A stretch of DNA of 64,000 bases from Mesocentrotus franciscanus (GCA_037976565.1 CP137675.1:13596534-13660533); one strand, 5' to 3'. Counted from the first letter of the stretch, positions 24,570-37,739 are shown. Notes: generated by a model from the sequence alone, not told the origin. Program-made: numbers and translations.

Positions 24570-24775
24570 CATGCCCATATTCCTATCGAATTATGTTAAA
24601 AGCCATATTTTTGTGTATCACGTGTGTGTATGTATAGTCCCGTATGCCCTCATCTGTGTGTGGTGTTCTACACAATATTGTGATTTTCAGCTAGGTTTTG
24701 TTGATTTCTCATTTAAGCACTCTAAAACCTCACAATATGCAGATTCATTTTAAGTATTTCATAATCATCCTTTTA
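24570..24775 (-). repeat. unnamed dispersed repeat, minus-strand copy (TTAAAGATAAAG family)
   Basis: Read on the minus strand it shows GCATATTGTGAGGTTTTAGA, AAAATCACA, ACACCACACACAGATG and ATACGGGACTATACATACAC in the same order as the copies at 6343 and 38285. This is the only inverted member of the five in the window. Confidence 0.65.
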
Positions 24776-25049
24776 AATAATTTCAATACAATTTCTCTTA
24801 CAATTGAATTGCATGACCAGCACTCAACTGCATCTTTCAGCAGTTCCGTGAAATGCAAGGGGATTAGAAGGCCTGTTCCCTTTTTCAGCGTAGACTGAAT
24901 AAAGTGCAAAACATGGATTGATTGATTTGCACATTACGTGATGGGAATGTCAAACGAGTGAGAACAAAACCAGCAATCACACTATTTTCATTAGTCTTGA
25001 AGACGTAGAGATTTGGGAAATCTGATGGGGCACATTCTCTTCTGCTATT
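24776..25049. other. non-coding stretch
   Basis: Nothing recognised. Two acceptor-like CTTTCAG/TTTTTCAG sites near 24838 and 24887 have no matching donor that would define an exon. Confidence 0.5.
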
Positions 25050-25500
25050 AATAATGTCTCTAATTCTACAACTCCCACTGCCCCTCCCCGGCCGCTCTAT
25101 AACAAAAAATGAAAATAGGGCCTCAAAAAGAGATTTTGTACAAGGAGAGATTTATACTTCCACACAAGTCATAGTGCATAAAGGATTGAAAAGTGTGGCA
25201 CCCTTGTATTTGGGGGAGGGGGTGGGCGAGAAAAATGAAAGCTCGGGTCGTGAAATTCATTGCCGACGGGCTCTTCAGCGGATCTAGACCAAACGACGGA
25301 GGGACATGCGCGCCCTGCCCTACATAACCCTGTCGCGCGCTTCAAAAAACCGACAGAAGCGGCAGCCAACCTCCTTCCCCAGGGGGGTGTAAAATTGACA
25401 ACGTTACTGGGACAGCGTCGGAGGCTACGGAACGGAGGTTAATCAAACGCAGAATCCCCAACAGTACGGGTGTCTTTTGGCTAGCGGCCATCTTAGATCA
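25050..25500. other. GC-rich, CpG-containing patch with a small frame
   Basis: This patch is markedly richer in G, C and CpG than its flanks. On the minus strand an ATG at 25491 (context CTAAGATGGCC) opens a 49-codon frame ending at 25342, starting MAASQKTPVLLGILRL. The context suits either translation initiation or a YY1-type site (AAGATGGC). No domain is recognised and no donor is convincing. It could be a first exon, a promoter fragment or chance. Confidence 0.25.
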
Positions 25501-26339
25501 ATGTACGCTGCCTTTCATCAACAGGCACATACGGAACTCGTCTTCATGACTGTAGTGCAGAACGGCAGACTCATTTAAAAAATGTCGATGAAGGAATGAA
25601 ATAAGGCCATGGGCTTAACTGTAAATAATTTTGTATTCCTCTTATTTCTAATTATAAAGTTAACAATATTAACCGTTGATTATTCTCGACGTCAAAGAAC
25701 ACTGGATGTTTTGATAATCATATCTGAATCATAATCCTTGCTGTCTTATAGCTGTAAGAGTAAGTAAGTAAGAAAGAGAGGCAAATATCATTTATGATTA
25801 TGATGATAAAATTACATCGGCCCTAGCTACGATAAGCCAATGTTACAATGCCAGATTGCCACATAAAGCATACAAGTGCCTGTAATCCGCTCATGTAAAT
25901 CATTTTGATTAGGATCCTTACTTTGAATCCAACCATAATACTAACAGACACCGTAGTTTTGACGTATGCACAGAGTTTTTTTTCCACAGAGATTGACGTC
26001 TTAAGTCTAACACGTAAAAGCCTGAGGTGGATCCCTGTATGTCAAATATTATTCTGTAACATGTTATGTCAATATATCCCTTATTCGAATGTACTCGAGT
26101 CTGATATTGGAGATTAAGGTGCTGGACGAGCAAGTTATCATTGGCTCACGTTAAGGACGAGCAGCATTTTCTCTATCACAGGTTTATACCACCCATTTGA
26201 ATGCTTGGGGGTTTAATAGCACGACATATCTCATTACTCTGCTACATTATTGACTGACGTCTTTCCTCCCTCGCCCTTTTCATCGTGTGTGTGTGTGATT
26301 GAAAACTAACACGTGAGTAATTACTTTTTATACGCTATG
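25501..26339. other. non-coding stretch
   Basis: AT-rich sequence without recognised gene. The string GCCTGTAATCC occurs near 25877 but without the rest of a 7SL-like head. Confidence 0.5.
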
Positions 26340-26640
26340 AGGACTTCCTCTTTCTCCTACCTCCTGCCTCTATTTATCTCTCTTTCTCTCCACCACCCTA
26401 GGCCTTTTTTTTCTCTCTCTCTCTTATTCTTTCTCTCTCTGTCTGTCTATCTTTCTATATCTTCCTTCTTCCTGTCTCTCTCTTTCACAGTCTCACTTTC
26501 CCTCATCTCTCTCTCTCCCCTCTACTTTTTTTTATTTTTTTCAAATTTCTCTCTTTATCTTCCTACCATGTGCCCCTGCCACTATCTTCCCCTCCACACC
26601 CTCCTCTACTCCCTCCCCTCTCCCTACCCTTGGGGATCTA
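26340..26640. repeat. polypyrimidine (CT-rich) tract
   Basis: About 300 bp of CT/CCT/CTTT-rich sequence on the plus strand. The 121-codon frame across it is low-complexity and not considered a gene. A consensus-like donor CAG|GTAAGG follows at 26693-26698 in the same orientation, but no exon bounded by this tract has an informative frame. Confidence 0.9.
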
Positions 26641-28056
26641 TGCTTCGTGATATAAAACAAGCCAGTAATTTTAAGTGACTCAATGGACATGTTCAGGTAA
26701 GGATTTTTTTTTCAACGGTTATCTTGCTTGAGCTAAGCTCTTTACTAAAACGGCAACTTCGCAGGGTAGCTACTTTGTCCATATCTAACGTAGATATCGG
26801 ATAATGAAATTCAATAGCCTTGTGCGTCAGCGTCACCTATTGAAATGCGCGAACACGACAATGACGTGTTACGTAATACGAACATGATTTCTATGGGACA
26901 TACAATAGGGTATTAAAATTGGCCTCGAGTTGATTTTTCGAAAAGAGTTGCGATCGTAATTCTTCGTAATTTATCCGTTTAAGACCGGCCCCCTCCCTAA
27001 CATGCCGATGCCTCCTCAGTGTCTGCTCTAATGCTACGCCACTGGTGTGGACTGACGAAGCATTGGCAGTGAACTCCTTTGTCTTACAGCGTTCAGATGA
27101 CAATGTGATTGATATATCGCGAGGTGATGCATGCATGAAGAGCTTCCATCCTCATCTTATGATGAATCGGTGACATGATCTTGTTAAAGGGGCCCCTATA
27201 AACTCTCCATGATTTGTTACATCACTGATGTTGATACGAAGACAGTGGGGGCCCCCAGCAGGAGGAGATAGCCAACGGATGAAGATATCATGTTAACCCA
27301 TCATGATGGACACATGGGTTGGTATAAGACATGATCATAAACTAGACATTCCGCATTCTGTGTAGAGGGGGGCTTGCGGGTAATCATGATTCGTGCTTCT
27401 CAAAAGGGGGCGGTTATTAGTTCAGGATAGCCCAAGAGTACGGCGGGGTAACGAATTTGGGGGTATTCAGGGAATTCACAACTCGTCATGCCAAGATAAA
27501 TTATACTGGCATATTCTATAATGATACTGTCACCAAGATCGAGAAATTATGGCCTTCAATGTAGAACGCTTTCCAAAGATGGATTAACAAAAAACCTGCC
27601 AAGAAGTAGTTACCAAATATCTATAGTAGATGTAGAAAATCGATGATCATTGCGTGACGTTGACGATTTGAACTCACATTCGTCTGCAAGTTACATACAC
27701 TTAGACTAGTATTATAGCTCCATATATTATAGACCATTATCTAGATAAGAATAGATAGCGATGTTTGTGTGTGCATAACGTTTAATTAAAAAGTACCTGA
27801 ACTCACAAACAGCTGTAAACGACATGTGTGAACTACCCCCATTAACCTGATAAACACAAAGGTTATCATGCTTAATTGATGCCAAATGAAAGAGATATAT
27901 TCACAAACATCTGCAAATTGTAAAGCTCCGTTAGGCATGGATACAGACTAGATAAATGTAGATATAGACATCGAAATGTACATACAAACAGTGGACATTA
28001 TACATTACATAATTTTCATCATCATTCAGCAACCGGTTTCAGTTATCTTAGGCATG
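26641..28056. other. non-coding stretch without recognised gene
   Basis: Frames are short and unrecognised. GGGGCCCC-type palindromes occur near 27188 and 27247. No repeats longer than about 15 bp were noticed. Confidence 0.5.
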
Positions 28057-28457
28057 TTAAAGGTATTGTTTAACAATGTTTTCAGTTTTTAAAATCTTAG
28101 ATGCATGGCCCTGTGTTTTATCAGTGTCTGTGATATGGTGTAATATTGAAGCCCTAAAAAAATTGCACTTCAAAATGACCATGAAGTGCTTCAAAAAAAG
28201 TAAATATCTTTGAGTGACCGGTTTTACCACACTAATGTTCCCCAATAGACTGTAGAATTATTTTTAAAAAAAAACCGTTGTGAAAACGATTTTTGAAATT
28301 TCGAATTCCAATCATAAATATCTTGATAATCAAACATGCGATTGGCTGTAAAAGTCATGGGATTCATGTTTTACCTAAATGTTTATAATTATGATTACAG
28401 CATGAGCTATATCCTGGATTTTGTTTAGAATCTGAGACAAAGTGACCTAATACCTAC
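28057..28457 (+). mobile_element. TTAA-ended dispersed element, copy 1
   Basis: About 400 bp that reappears in opposite orientation at 31160-31544. It starts TTAAAGGTATTGTTTAACAA and contains blocks shared with the other copy: TTTAAAATCTTAGATGCATG (diverged), GGTGTAATATTGAAGCCCTA, GACCGGTTTTACC, TATCTTGATAATCA, AAAAGTCATGGGATTCATG and GAATCTGAG(A/G)CAAAGT. No transposase frame. TTAA at the ends suggests, without proving, a piggyBac-type non-autonomous element. Confidence 0.75.
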
Positions 28458-31159
28458 AGGGGAGACATGAATAATGTCGCATACTAGGGACAAATGATAA
28501 ATCTTCTATCTCACAATCTTTAGAAAAAGATAAATGAACAGAATACCGGTACTTGTGTGGCATGCGATTGGTTTCAACATGCTAAATGGCTTTCTTTTAA
28601 CTTCTTACGTTTCGGCCAATGAAACATCCCATGACGGTGTTCTGAAACTTGTGAGACCTTTCTTACACAACGGTAGAAGCATGGGTGATATTTATACACG
28701 AAATAATTTTTTTTTTTTAATATGCTAAATTTTCACACACGGAATTGCCAAAACACATGTTAACATCTCTTTCCAATTGCTGTTCACGTTAACGACCGGG
28801 TAAACAACAGAACCATGCAATAAGTTTCACAATTTTACGCAGACCGCGATTTCAATTTAGTTTGGTAAATCCATTTATATAATTATTTGCCTGCTCACAA
28901 ATGGCAATATTATGCAAATGGGAAATGACAGCCTTGAGTTAAATTGAATAGCAATTGAGAAAACCAGAATGGGCCAAGGTCCTTTTTAACAGGCACGTGC
29001 CATGATACTGTAGATTCCTGTACATAATTCTACGATTCCAAGATCTCTCAAGTCTCAAGTCCATAAACAAAAAGGGGTAAACCCTCACATAATGTAAACG
29101 AACTTGTGATGCACGCTGTGATAAATATTCCCGACAAATGAATCTCGAATTATCCCCAAGAGAGTGCTTCCGTGTCATACAAAACCTTTCCTAGTAGCTG
29201 TAAATCTTCATAATAGACCCAAACCTAAATCACATTAATTTTCATCGCTCGAGCTCATGGGCAGATATCGCTCTTAAAACGTGGAGGGGGACACATTATA
29301 CTCCACATCTCTCTTTCAAGGGTAAAAAGAGGGAGCCACATCATATTTTGGGGGTCACTTTCCTTCCTCGTTATTTCTCTGACAAACAACCCCCCCCCCC
29401 CCAAAAAAAAAGGGAGTTATCTCATATCTCTCATTTTTGGGTGTGTGCCTTTGTACTCAAAATATTCTCGGTTCTGAGTGATTTTGTTTTTCTTGGGAGG
29501 CATACAAGAGACTAAAATCATGTAGGAGGCATGGTATGCATTATTGTCGCCCTTTCCAAAGCGCGGGGGCATGCGTCCACCTCCAACCCCCCATCTTTCA
29601 CCCATCCCCGTCTGGGTGACGAAATGCCACATCACCTGCGGACGGTAGGTACACCGGCCCAACTGGGCCAAATTAATTTGTGAAGACTCATTGGCTGATC
29701 AGATGTAATACGAGGGGACATGTTCGGGGTGTTGACGACCTAGATATGGCCGATGTTATATCATAACCAACCGGTGTGGTAATAATTGTTGCTGGAATGC
29801 TGGGGCTATAGACTTACATGGCCCGCTAATCAAGCACACGGCAACTGCTCTTCCGGTCTCTGCTTTTACACGAAATGATTTAGCTGCGAACATCCGTATC
29901 TCGTTTCATATCTACCACCGATGTTCAAGATCGAATCAAAATATGGAAGATGGACTTTGTAACTGGTAATGATGAATCATCGGTATGAAAGGAGATTTAA
30001 AACTGATCCTGTCTTGTATTTCAGTGGTTTTTTCTCCTCTATAGGATTATTTTAATAAATTAACTGATATCGGTGGTTGCTTATTATATTTTTTTGTAAT
30101 ACTGGAAAGATAATTTTACATTTTTATACTCCCGTTAAGAACACAATGCGGTATGAGCTCTAAATGACAAGAAAATCAATTTCGCTGATTAAAAGAAAAA
30201 TCTACACCGGTTTTTCGTTCATTAAACACCATCATTTGCATGTCATTTTTAGAATTTGAAATAGGTAAGTATAGATAATTTTGTGCATTTGTTATACATC
30301 AAAGGGCAAACCACTCTTCCCGTAAAAAGATATCCAGATAGCACAAAATAATGATTCCATATCGAATGAGTTATTTTGACCGGGCAAGTGAATCAAACAG
30401 AATGCTGAAACTACATTTCAATCAGCTTCCAGCCTTACAGAACATTAATTCCTCATGAATGAAGAAGTATTATCACTGGCCTTTTATCAAAACAAGGTTG
30501 TGAGGCGAGAATGAACACGGGCGGCTACAAGTACTCCCCCAAAAATAATCTCCCCACATGACCATCATAGATATACCATAGTGTAATACTATACCTTCCA
30601 TACACAATCCCAAATAATATGCATCCCCCCATCAATAATCAACCCCCGAAATAACACTTTCTTTTTTATTTGCGCCCCAGGCGAGGGAATGACTAGAAAA
30701 CGTGAGTGGAATCCCTACTTGTCCCGGCCCATCCTCCTCGGCAACACTCGCAACTTCAAGTTGAACGGATGAGGCACAGTAAGAGGAGATATTTCGAATT
30801 AAAAAGCCCCCCCCCCCCATCATCGTCCGCTGTTGTTCAAAGTAAAGCTTGTCATAACTGTGTGTTTTGCTGTACGCGTGGTCATTGAGTGTTTGGGTGA
30901 AAGAGTAGTTTACGCCGAATGGACATGTCATGAATAGTATAATGTCGCATCTATGAGAAGTTTGTGTATGGAGCGTACATGCTTGTTCAGATAAGGCGCG
31001 GCAAACCGCCGCGAAAAAAGTAGCCCCGTTTTTGTTTAAACTCATAAATGAACGGCAACTGCGCGCTGAACAAAAGACTTGAAGGTATTCACTAAGCTCT
31101 GTGATTTAAGATACCGTAATGTGATGAGTATTACACTTTACGTTATGTCGCATCTCTCC
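28458..31159. other. non-coding stretch without recognised gene
   Basis: Contains a C-homopolymer run at 29390-29402 and another near 30807-30818, and no supported exon. TAG|GTAAGTATAG at 30263-30274 is a good donor sequence but has no convincing exon upstream. Confidence 0.5.
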
Positions 31160-31544
31160 TTAAAGGGATTGGGTAACTTTGCCTCAGATTCTTTAAAAAA
31201 AATCCTGGATTTAGCTCATGCTGCAATCATAATTGTAAACCTGTAGGTCATACATGAATCCCATGACTTTTACAAGCCAATCGCCTGTCTGATTATCAAG
31301 ATATCTATGATTGGAATTAGAAATGTTAGAATTCGTTTTCCTAACGGTTTTTATAAAACTACACTCTATTGGGGAAAATGAGTATGGTAAAACCGGTCAA
31401 TCAAAGATTTTTACTTTTTTGAGGCACTTCATGATCATTTTGAAGCGCAATTTTTTAGGGCTTCAATATTACACCATACCACAGACAATGATAACACGTA
31501 GGGCCATGCATCCCAGATTAAACATTGTTAAACGAGACCTTTAA
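31160..31544 (-). mobile_element. TTAA-ended dispersed element, copy 2 (inverted)
   Basis: The opposite-orientation partner of 28057-28457. Both ends are TTAA: the left end reads TTAAAGGGATTGGGTAAC and the right end, on its own strand, TTAAAGGTCTCGTTTAACAA, giving short TTAAAGG terminal inverted repeats. Overall identity to copy 1 is perhaps 75-80% by eye. The similar peptides read from both copies reflect this nucleotide repeat, not a gene family. Confidence 0.75.
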
Positions 31545-32960
31545 GAGAAGTATTGAACGCATACTCTTCTTAACATATTTTTTCCAAGACGAAGCCAATC
31601 TTGGAGCATCCTTTGAGTATAAACATTATATTCATAAAGCATTAAAATGCATTACATTTAATGAAGGTTTATCATATAGATTGTCATTCAGACAAGTAGA
31701 CACCTTACATAATTATTTGCCAAGTTAGACAAGAATATATCGAGAATGATGGGCCAATGAAAAGAAAAATAGGAAACTCACATCTAATCCAGATCTGTAG
31801 TGCTAATCATTTATGTAATCAATTGGAATTTGTAATATCGTAAAAGAACACCGCAACACTCATAGATCATCACTCAATTTTTAAATTTCTAAATGTCACC
31901 ACAATTCCGCTACTGTGACATTTCATAATTATCATCTCATTCCGAAACAGTAATTCTTATCTAACAAATTTGTAGATTCAGGCTAACCGGAATATGATAT
32001 GAAATAAACAGCTGAAAATGACAGCTGTAGTAAACATATTATGTACGCAGGACACCAGCAAGTTATATTAAAAAAAATCCCAATATCCGTGCATGTCAAT
32101 GGCTGCATATTTGTGGAAAATCTAATATTTCATGCTTCAGATACGATTGCACATTTTATTTCTTCTCATTCTCAATGGCGAACTTGGAGATGTGGATAGA
32201 TTCGACAAAACCGAACAATAAACAGCTACCATGGGTTGACGTTAGAGGCTATAGTCATGGTATTGCTCGTGAAATATGATTATGGAGACAGCTGGATTCA
32301 AAGCAATGTCATGGACGATGAGGGAATCTCAAGACGTTACCGAACACTACTGAGAGGCGGAAAAATCGAAGAATGAAGACTTCTGGAGGAGGAAAGAAAT
32401 GTTATATTTGTAATCAACTATTGTAGTGTTGAACTATCGTATGATATTGACTGTCTAAATGATGATAGCGTGATATGAATGAACTAGAAGACCCAGTCAG
32501 TTTTATCTAAACTTTCTACTTCGAGATTCATCAGAGAATGATACACGTTTATCTTTGAAATATAGAGTCTCGTTTTATTATGGTTTGAACGGTGTCCCAG
32601 CGCCATGTGTTGTGATAAAGAAGTCATTCTTGATGTGCAAATATGTGCAAAGTAAATTGACAAACCAAACCGCACAGCCCTAATCCATGAAAAGCAATTA
32701 AAAATGCCATTCATAAAAACATGAAGGATTTTTATCGACTATCTAATGTACTTTCAGGAGCCATGTTTCTGCAAACATGGTTTGAATTCATGAGATGGAC
32801 CCGCTTATGTACCCGAGGAATCGTTCCAAAGATCAATGGGTTTATGGTTCTGTCCAGCATGTTGTTAATACGTCTCTGGAGAACTTAATCGTTTATTTAG
32901 CTAATGGAAGTCAACCTAACTGCAAAGTCAATACTTATTGCTATTTTTAATGGGTTTGAC
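31545..32960. other. non-coding stretch without recognised gene
   Basis: AT-rich sequence without long frames, repeats or RNA-gene signatures that I could recognise. Confidence 0.5.
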
Positions 32961-33085
32961 ACCCCAGTCACACGACGAACGAGACCGACACCACACCGAT
33001 AAGAGACCGAACAAAAAATTACATTACCTCTAATGGCCGAGCACCGGTCGCGTTGGAGTCGGTTTGGCGGTGTGGGTGAGACATT
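32961..33085. repeat. ACCGAC-rich foldback family, copy 1
   Basis: The left half has GAACGAGACCGACACC, CACCGATAAG and AGACCGAACA. The right half has CGGTCGCGTTGGAGTCGG and TTTGGCGGTGTGGG, roughly complementary to the left. Related segments at 46405-46550 and 53868-53970 keep the same order, with ACATTACC(T/C)C in the centre of two of the three. Confidence 0.7.
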
Positions 33086-33989
33086 CGTATTGATGATATT
33101 ATTGACTGCTGGCTATATTTTCAACACAGTGTTCTAAAATGTTTCGAATAATTTCAAACAAAACCAAAAACATCTCCAATTGAATTTTTGTAAAAGCTTT
33201 ATGAAACAACAAATGCTACGAAATCAGAAGAGCCCATAACATGATACTTTGAAGACACGTTCTCTTTCGATCACGGTGGTTATAAAAAAAAAAGTGGTCT
33301 AAAAGTTATCAATTTTAATTACTTTTCAACCACAACATCTGGAATGTGGTTATAATTGGCATGCCGCAATATAAAATGAGAAGGAATTAAACTGGTACCT
33401 TACTGGCACATAATTCTGAACTCTATTGTTCCATCCATCTACCTGAGAATGTATGTCTTAGACAAGGAGTTATCGCTTCAAAAGACAATTTTAGCATATC
33501 GTCTTTTTAAAACCAGAAAAGCGTTAAATCTGAATTAAAGTATATGAGTTAATGCCCTTATGGCTCTAAACAGACATTATGCAAAATTGATGGGTCAAAT
33601 TTGGTTAATCTTTGGTTAATCTTCAGTTAAAAGTATCATGGTTATGTTGAATATCGTGAAAACAATAATATAAGAACCTTACAGACACACTTTCTATAAA
33701 ATCTCCCAGGTCCCAATCTCATGCACTCGCTGACCCCACATAAAAATAGCCTGGGACCTGTATGAAAATTGATACAGGCGCGCCATACGGGGCGCCATTT
33801 TGTTTTTCCCTGTACTAAACGCTAAACCCCTCCAGTTTGAAATATGAGTGCCAAGCGTATGGTGATGTTTACAGAATGATCTGATTTACGATGAAGAAAA
33901 ATATGTCTCCTCAGATAAGAGAGATCGAGTTGGTAATTAGGAATACCTTCCTAGACGCAGAAGAGACCCTCGTAAATGAGACGGTGTAT
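33086..33989. other. non-coding stretch; small ATGGCG frame noted
   Basis: On the minus strand CAAAATGGCGCCCCGTATGG at 33783-33802 opens a 34-codon frame ending at 33694 (starting MAPRMARLYQFSYR). The surrounding 30 bases are CpG-rich. No domain or donor is convincing. Confidence 0.35.
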
Positions 33990-33990
33990 G

Positions 33991-34186
33991 GGCAGTAACG
34001 GTTCTATAGGGGGCTTGGGGCCGAAGCCCCCCTCCCCCTTGAAAAATAAATAAGTATGTGCATTCAACCCCCTCAATCTTTCTTGATTACAAATGTATTT
34101 AACCGAATTTAAGAACCCCAAGCACCCCTCCCCCCCCCAAAAAAAAGAGTACATACAAATGCATCTAGAACCGAGCCTGTACTGCC
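33991..34186. repeat. C-rich foldback with internal duplication
   Basis: GGCAGTAACGGTTCTA (33991-34006) is complementary, with a five-base insertion, to TAGAACCGAGCCTGTACTGCC (34166-34186). Inside is a local hairpin, GGGGGCTT (34009-34016) with AAGCCCCC (34024-34031), and a diverged direct repeat of a CCCCTCCCC then A-rich then (T/A)GTGCATT/AATGCAT segment. It looks like a foldback or rearranged element of unknown class. Confidence 0.55.
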
Positions 34187-35224
34187 GGGGTCTCAATTCG
34201 GTACATGACTCCACGTTCGGGTTCGGGTGATTTAAGACGTAAGCTAATCTCAAATTGCCAAAAGAAGATGCTACTAGTAGACAATTGCCAGACCTCAATC
34301 AAGATAAAATATTGTTTGTGACTCTCTTTTTAGTATTGTTCACAAATCACCGCACAAAATAAACATGTACATCCGTAAGCTTACCCCGTTGACTATTATG
34401 TATCCCAAGTACCGACTATTAAATATTTAGAAATCCACCTTTTTGGAGGTGAGATGAATAATTTTCAGGAAATACAATGGGGAAGGAATGAGCAAGCGGT
34501 ACGAACCTATCCTAAATAAGTATGTAAACATTTATTCTGAATTGTGTGTCATAGATATCATTCAAGGTAGGACCGGCCGATTATTAGAACTATAAATATA
34601 ATGTATTTGTAATAATTTTTCAAAGTTGTAAATAAGAAAATCAAAGTACGGTCCTTATTTTCTTCTGAAATTTAATGAACTCTCCGTCCACAGACAACTT
34701 ACTACTTAAATTGAGAATTAAGTCAGTTTCTTTGGAAATTATATCTACATGAAAATATCTTCCAAAGGATCTCATTTGGTTTCCATGTAATTTTGTGAGC
34801 AGTCGCCTATTTTGAGGCCTTGCAATAAAAGGCTAATCCTATACGGAAAAAGAAACGACACCAAATGCCATTGTGAACAATTTTTACGACACGAGGTATT
34901 ATGAGCACACATGGATTTGTTGCCTTTCATCAAAAATCCTGTCCTTTCAAAAGTGTTCCGCAAATCTACTTATTGATTAGTTCATTTTATCTATTTCCTT
35001 TCTATTTTAACCGCCTTTTGAGGTAAGAACTTTCCCTATACAAAGAAACATAGCTAGCTTGAATTACTGTAATAGGGCACATTATTATACAAAAGCACTA
35101 CGTCAATGATGCTACACAGAAAGTATATCAGAGTTTGCATTATATCGGTCCAGCATCGGCGAATTTCGAGATCTAAAACATTTAATCTGGGAAATGCATT
35201 AACTGCAATAGTAAACTTAAGAAC
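34187..35224. other. non-coding stretch without recognised gene
   Basis: AT-rich, with no supported exon or repeat. Confidence 0.5.
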
Positions 35225-35896
35225 TTGAAATATCGAGAAGAAACCAAATCAAAGTTTTCTCATAAAGCGAAATGTAGCTGTCAAAATACGAAACAAAGCG
35301 TAGACAGGGGAAATAGAAAAGAGACACGGATAAAGAGAAAGAAAGGAAAACAGAGATCATTAAACATCATAGAAAACCAAAACAGAGACATAAAAAAGAA
35401 GGGGAGTAATAGATAAAGTTAAAGATTAAGATAGAGATTAAGAGAAATTTAGAGATAATACAGGAAACGAGAAAGCAAGTGATACAAATAAATAATATAG
35501 GGCAAGAGGAAAGAGAAAGGAAGAGATATCAAGCAATCAAGAAAGAGCAACAGAGAGAGAGAGAGAAGGGGTAGAGAAAAAATAAATAGAGAGAGGGGGA
35601 GAAGGAGAGAGAAAGAGAAATAAATAGATGGGACTACTGGGATGAGGTATAAACATGTATAGTCTGTCGGTCGCAAAATCGATATTCGTGGTGGATTCAA
35701 TGAGAAGGTGACGTCACAGGTCAAACCGATTATAAATAAAAAGCAATCGGGATAAATTGGGCATCCGCTTCATGTAAACAAGGTATACACAGACGGAGAG
35801 GGATGGATAGGGAGGAAAGGGGAGGGAGAAAGAGAGAGGAGAGAGTCGTTGGGAGGTGGAGGAGAGAAAGAAAGAGTTCGTAGGATGGGTATGTGC

Positions 35897-35930
<34 letters not shown>

Positions 35931-35935
35931 TAGGA
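35225..35935. repeat. polypurine region with a (GT)n(GA)n block
   Basis: The plus strand is purine-rich from about 35225 to 35620 and from 35795 to 35875, then has (GT)n at 35895-35914 joined to (GA)n at 35915-35930. Between the purine blocks, TGACGTCACAGGTCA at 35709-35723 joins a full CRE palindrome to an AGGTCA half-site. Confidence 0.85.
35709..35723. promoter_or_regulatory. TGACGTCA next to AGGTCA
   Basis: A CRE palindrome (35709-35716) followed after one base by AGGTCA, a nuclear-receptor half-site. Functional status unknown. Confidence 0.2.
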
Positions 35936-36289
35936 GAGAAAGATTATAACAAATGTACGTTTTCAATCATTTTTTTTTCTTTCTTTTAAATACGTGGTTG
36001 TCATCTATTCTTTATTTTATTTTCATTTTTAAATGTATTTTCTATCTAAATTGAAAATTCCACTCACATATTTCTTTTAAATGATCAAGGATAATTCTTG
36101 AATGATCAGTTATTTCATGAGGATACCAATTAATTTGTATAATACATGTTTAAATGCTTGTGTATCTATCTATTTTGTTTTTGCTGCTGTTATTTGTTTT
36201 ATTCTTACCAAACAGGGCCTCATGGAAGACCATCAAATTGGTGATAATATGCCACCCTGTATAATTATCAGAAATAATTAAATAAATAA
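35936..36289. other. AT-rich spacer
   Basis: T-rich sequence between purine tracts. No gene was seen. Confidence 0.6.
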
Positions 36290-36600
36290 ATAAAGGCAGA
36301 GAGAAAGAACGGGAAAATGAAGAGAGAGAGAGAGAGAGAGAGAGACACCACACACATACACACATAGCCAGACAGACAGATCGACAGACAGATCGACAGA
36401 CACCCTAGGGTATGAATATAATATATGGATAAAGATGAAGACGGGGTAGATGGAGAGAGAGAGGGGGAGGGAGGGAGGGGGAGAGGGACAGACAGAGACA
36501 CACACATATACAATAAAAGGAGAAGAGACAAGGCAGAGGGAGAAATAGATAAAGACAGAGACAGAGAGATAGATAAGGAGAGCACGGAGAGGGGAATAGA
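36290..36600. repeat. polypurine tract with GACAGATC repeats
   Basis: (GA)n at 36319-36344, an ACACAC block, then a 12-bp unit (GACAGACAGATC-like) repeated near 36370-36400, and further GA/GGGA-rich sequence to 36600. Confidence 0.9.
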
Positions 36601-37084
36601 ATGAAATAATACTCGACTAATGCAGACAGTTTTATCATTTCGGCACGTGACTGCGCATAATGCATGGCCTGACTCGAAAGCAGATCACAATGTTCGCCAT
36701 GTTATGAAGCTCAGCTGAATCTTTCGATTGAACTAGACATTTGTCATAACATTTCTTGTATTCCCTGAACCTGTTTCTACGTCACAGAAAAAACATAATT
36801 TAGTCACAAATCCATCCCCTTACAACTTAAATCCATGGCAATCAGCCAGACAGATACAAACTACTGAAAATAGATTTGAATGTTTGCAGTGTGTCGAGTC
36901 GTAAGTATGACTCACAGTACAAAAACCGAGTACATAAACATGTCACATGCAATGATTAGACTTGATTTTATTCAATATCCAAGAATGGGTAACTTGTTTC
37001 GACGAAAGGCGATTTTGGGATGCTTTTAAAAGGTATAACCAAACAAGAAACGTGTTATACTCTTCAATGACTAAATGAAATGGG

Positions 37085-37387
37085 ATGGGGATGGAGACGT
37101 GGAGACAGAGACATGGTCAGAGGGAGAGGGAGAGAAAGGAAGGGTAATGCAGAAAGAGATAAGGAGCGAGAATAAAGTGTTCTGCTACAGGGTGGGGCAT
37201 GAGGGAGAGGGAGAGAGAGAGAGAGAGAGGGATAGAGAGGAAGTGAAGATTCATGTAAAGAGGGAGGGATAGTGAAAAGAAAGTGGGTGGTGAGAGAGAG
37301 AGAGAGAGAGAGAGAAGGAAAGGGAGCGGAGATTCATGTAGAGAGATAGATAGAAGAGAGTGTCTGGCGATAGAGAACAGATGTTTA

Positions 37388-37423
<36 letters not shown>

Positions 37424-37440
37424 AAAGACAGAACGGTGTT
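37085..37440. repeat. polypurine (GA-rich) tract
   Basis: Several (GA)n blocks (37211-37229, 37293-37314, 37395-37421) separated by GGGA/GAAG-rich sequence. A tandem-like phrase AGATTCATGTA(A/G)AGAG occurs near 37247 and 37330. Confidence 0.9.
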
Positions 37441-37739
37441 AATAAGATGACAGAGACGGGGGAAGTAGTATAGAATATATAGCTTTGCCGCCAGAATTCT
37501 TAAACAGAGCCCGACTGTGAGTAACTATGTTACGCCGAAACAAGCGAGCCCTGTGTCAAGGCGGGTTAGATTAATCCATACCTCAACAGCCTTAATCTCA
37601 TGAGCAATGATCAGACCCAACATTCATCGTCGTCCAAATGGGGCGTAGTCGATGGTCGACGATCACTGGGAGGTGGGGTGGGTTTGGATGTAGGTCGTTG
37701 TCTACGTTCAGAGAATAGGCAGTAAGTTTGTACAGTAAG

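Noticed and set aside
25870..25940. GCCTGTAATCC, a possible second 7SL-like head
   Set aside because: Only 11 bases match and no box-B-like segment or SINE body follows at the right spacing.
26641..26700. Possible short exon before CAG|GTAAGG with TATAAAA upstream
   Set aside because: The ATG would lie at the expected transcription start, and the segment is only 10 codons long with no support.
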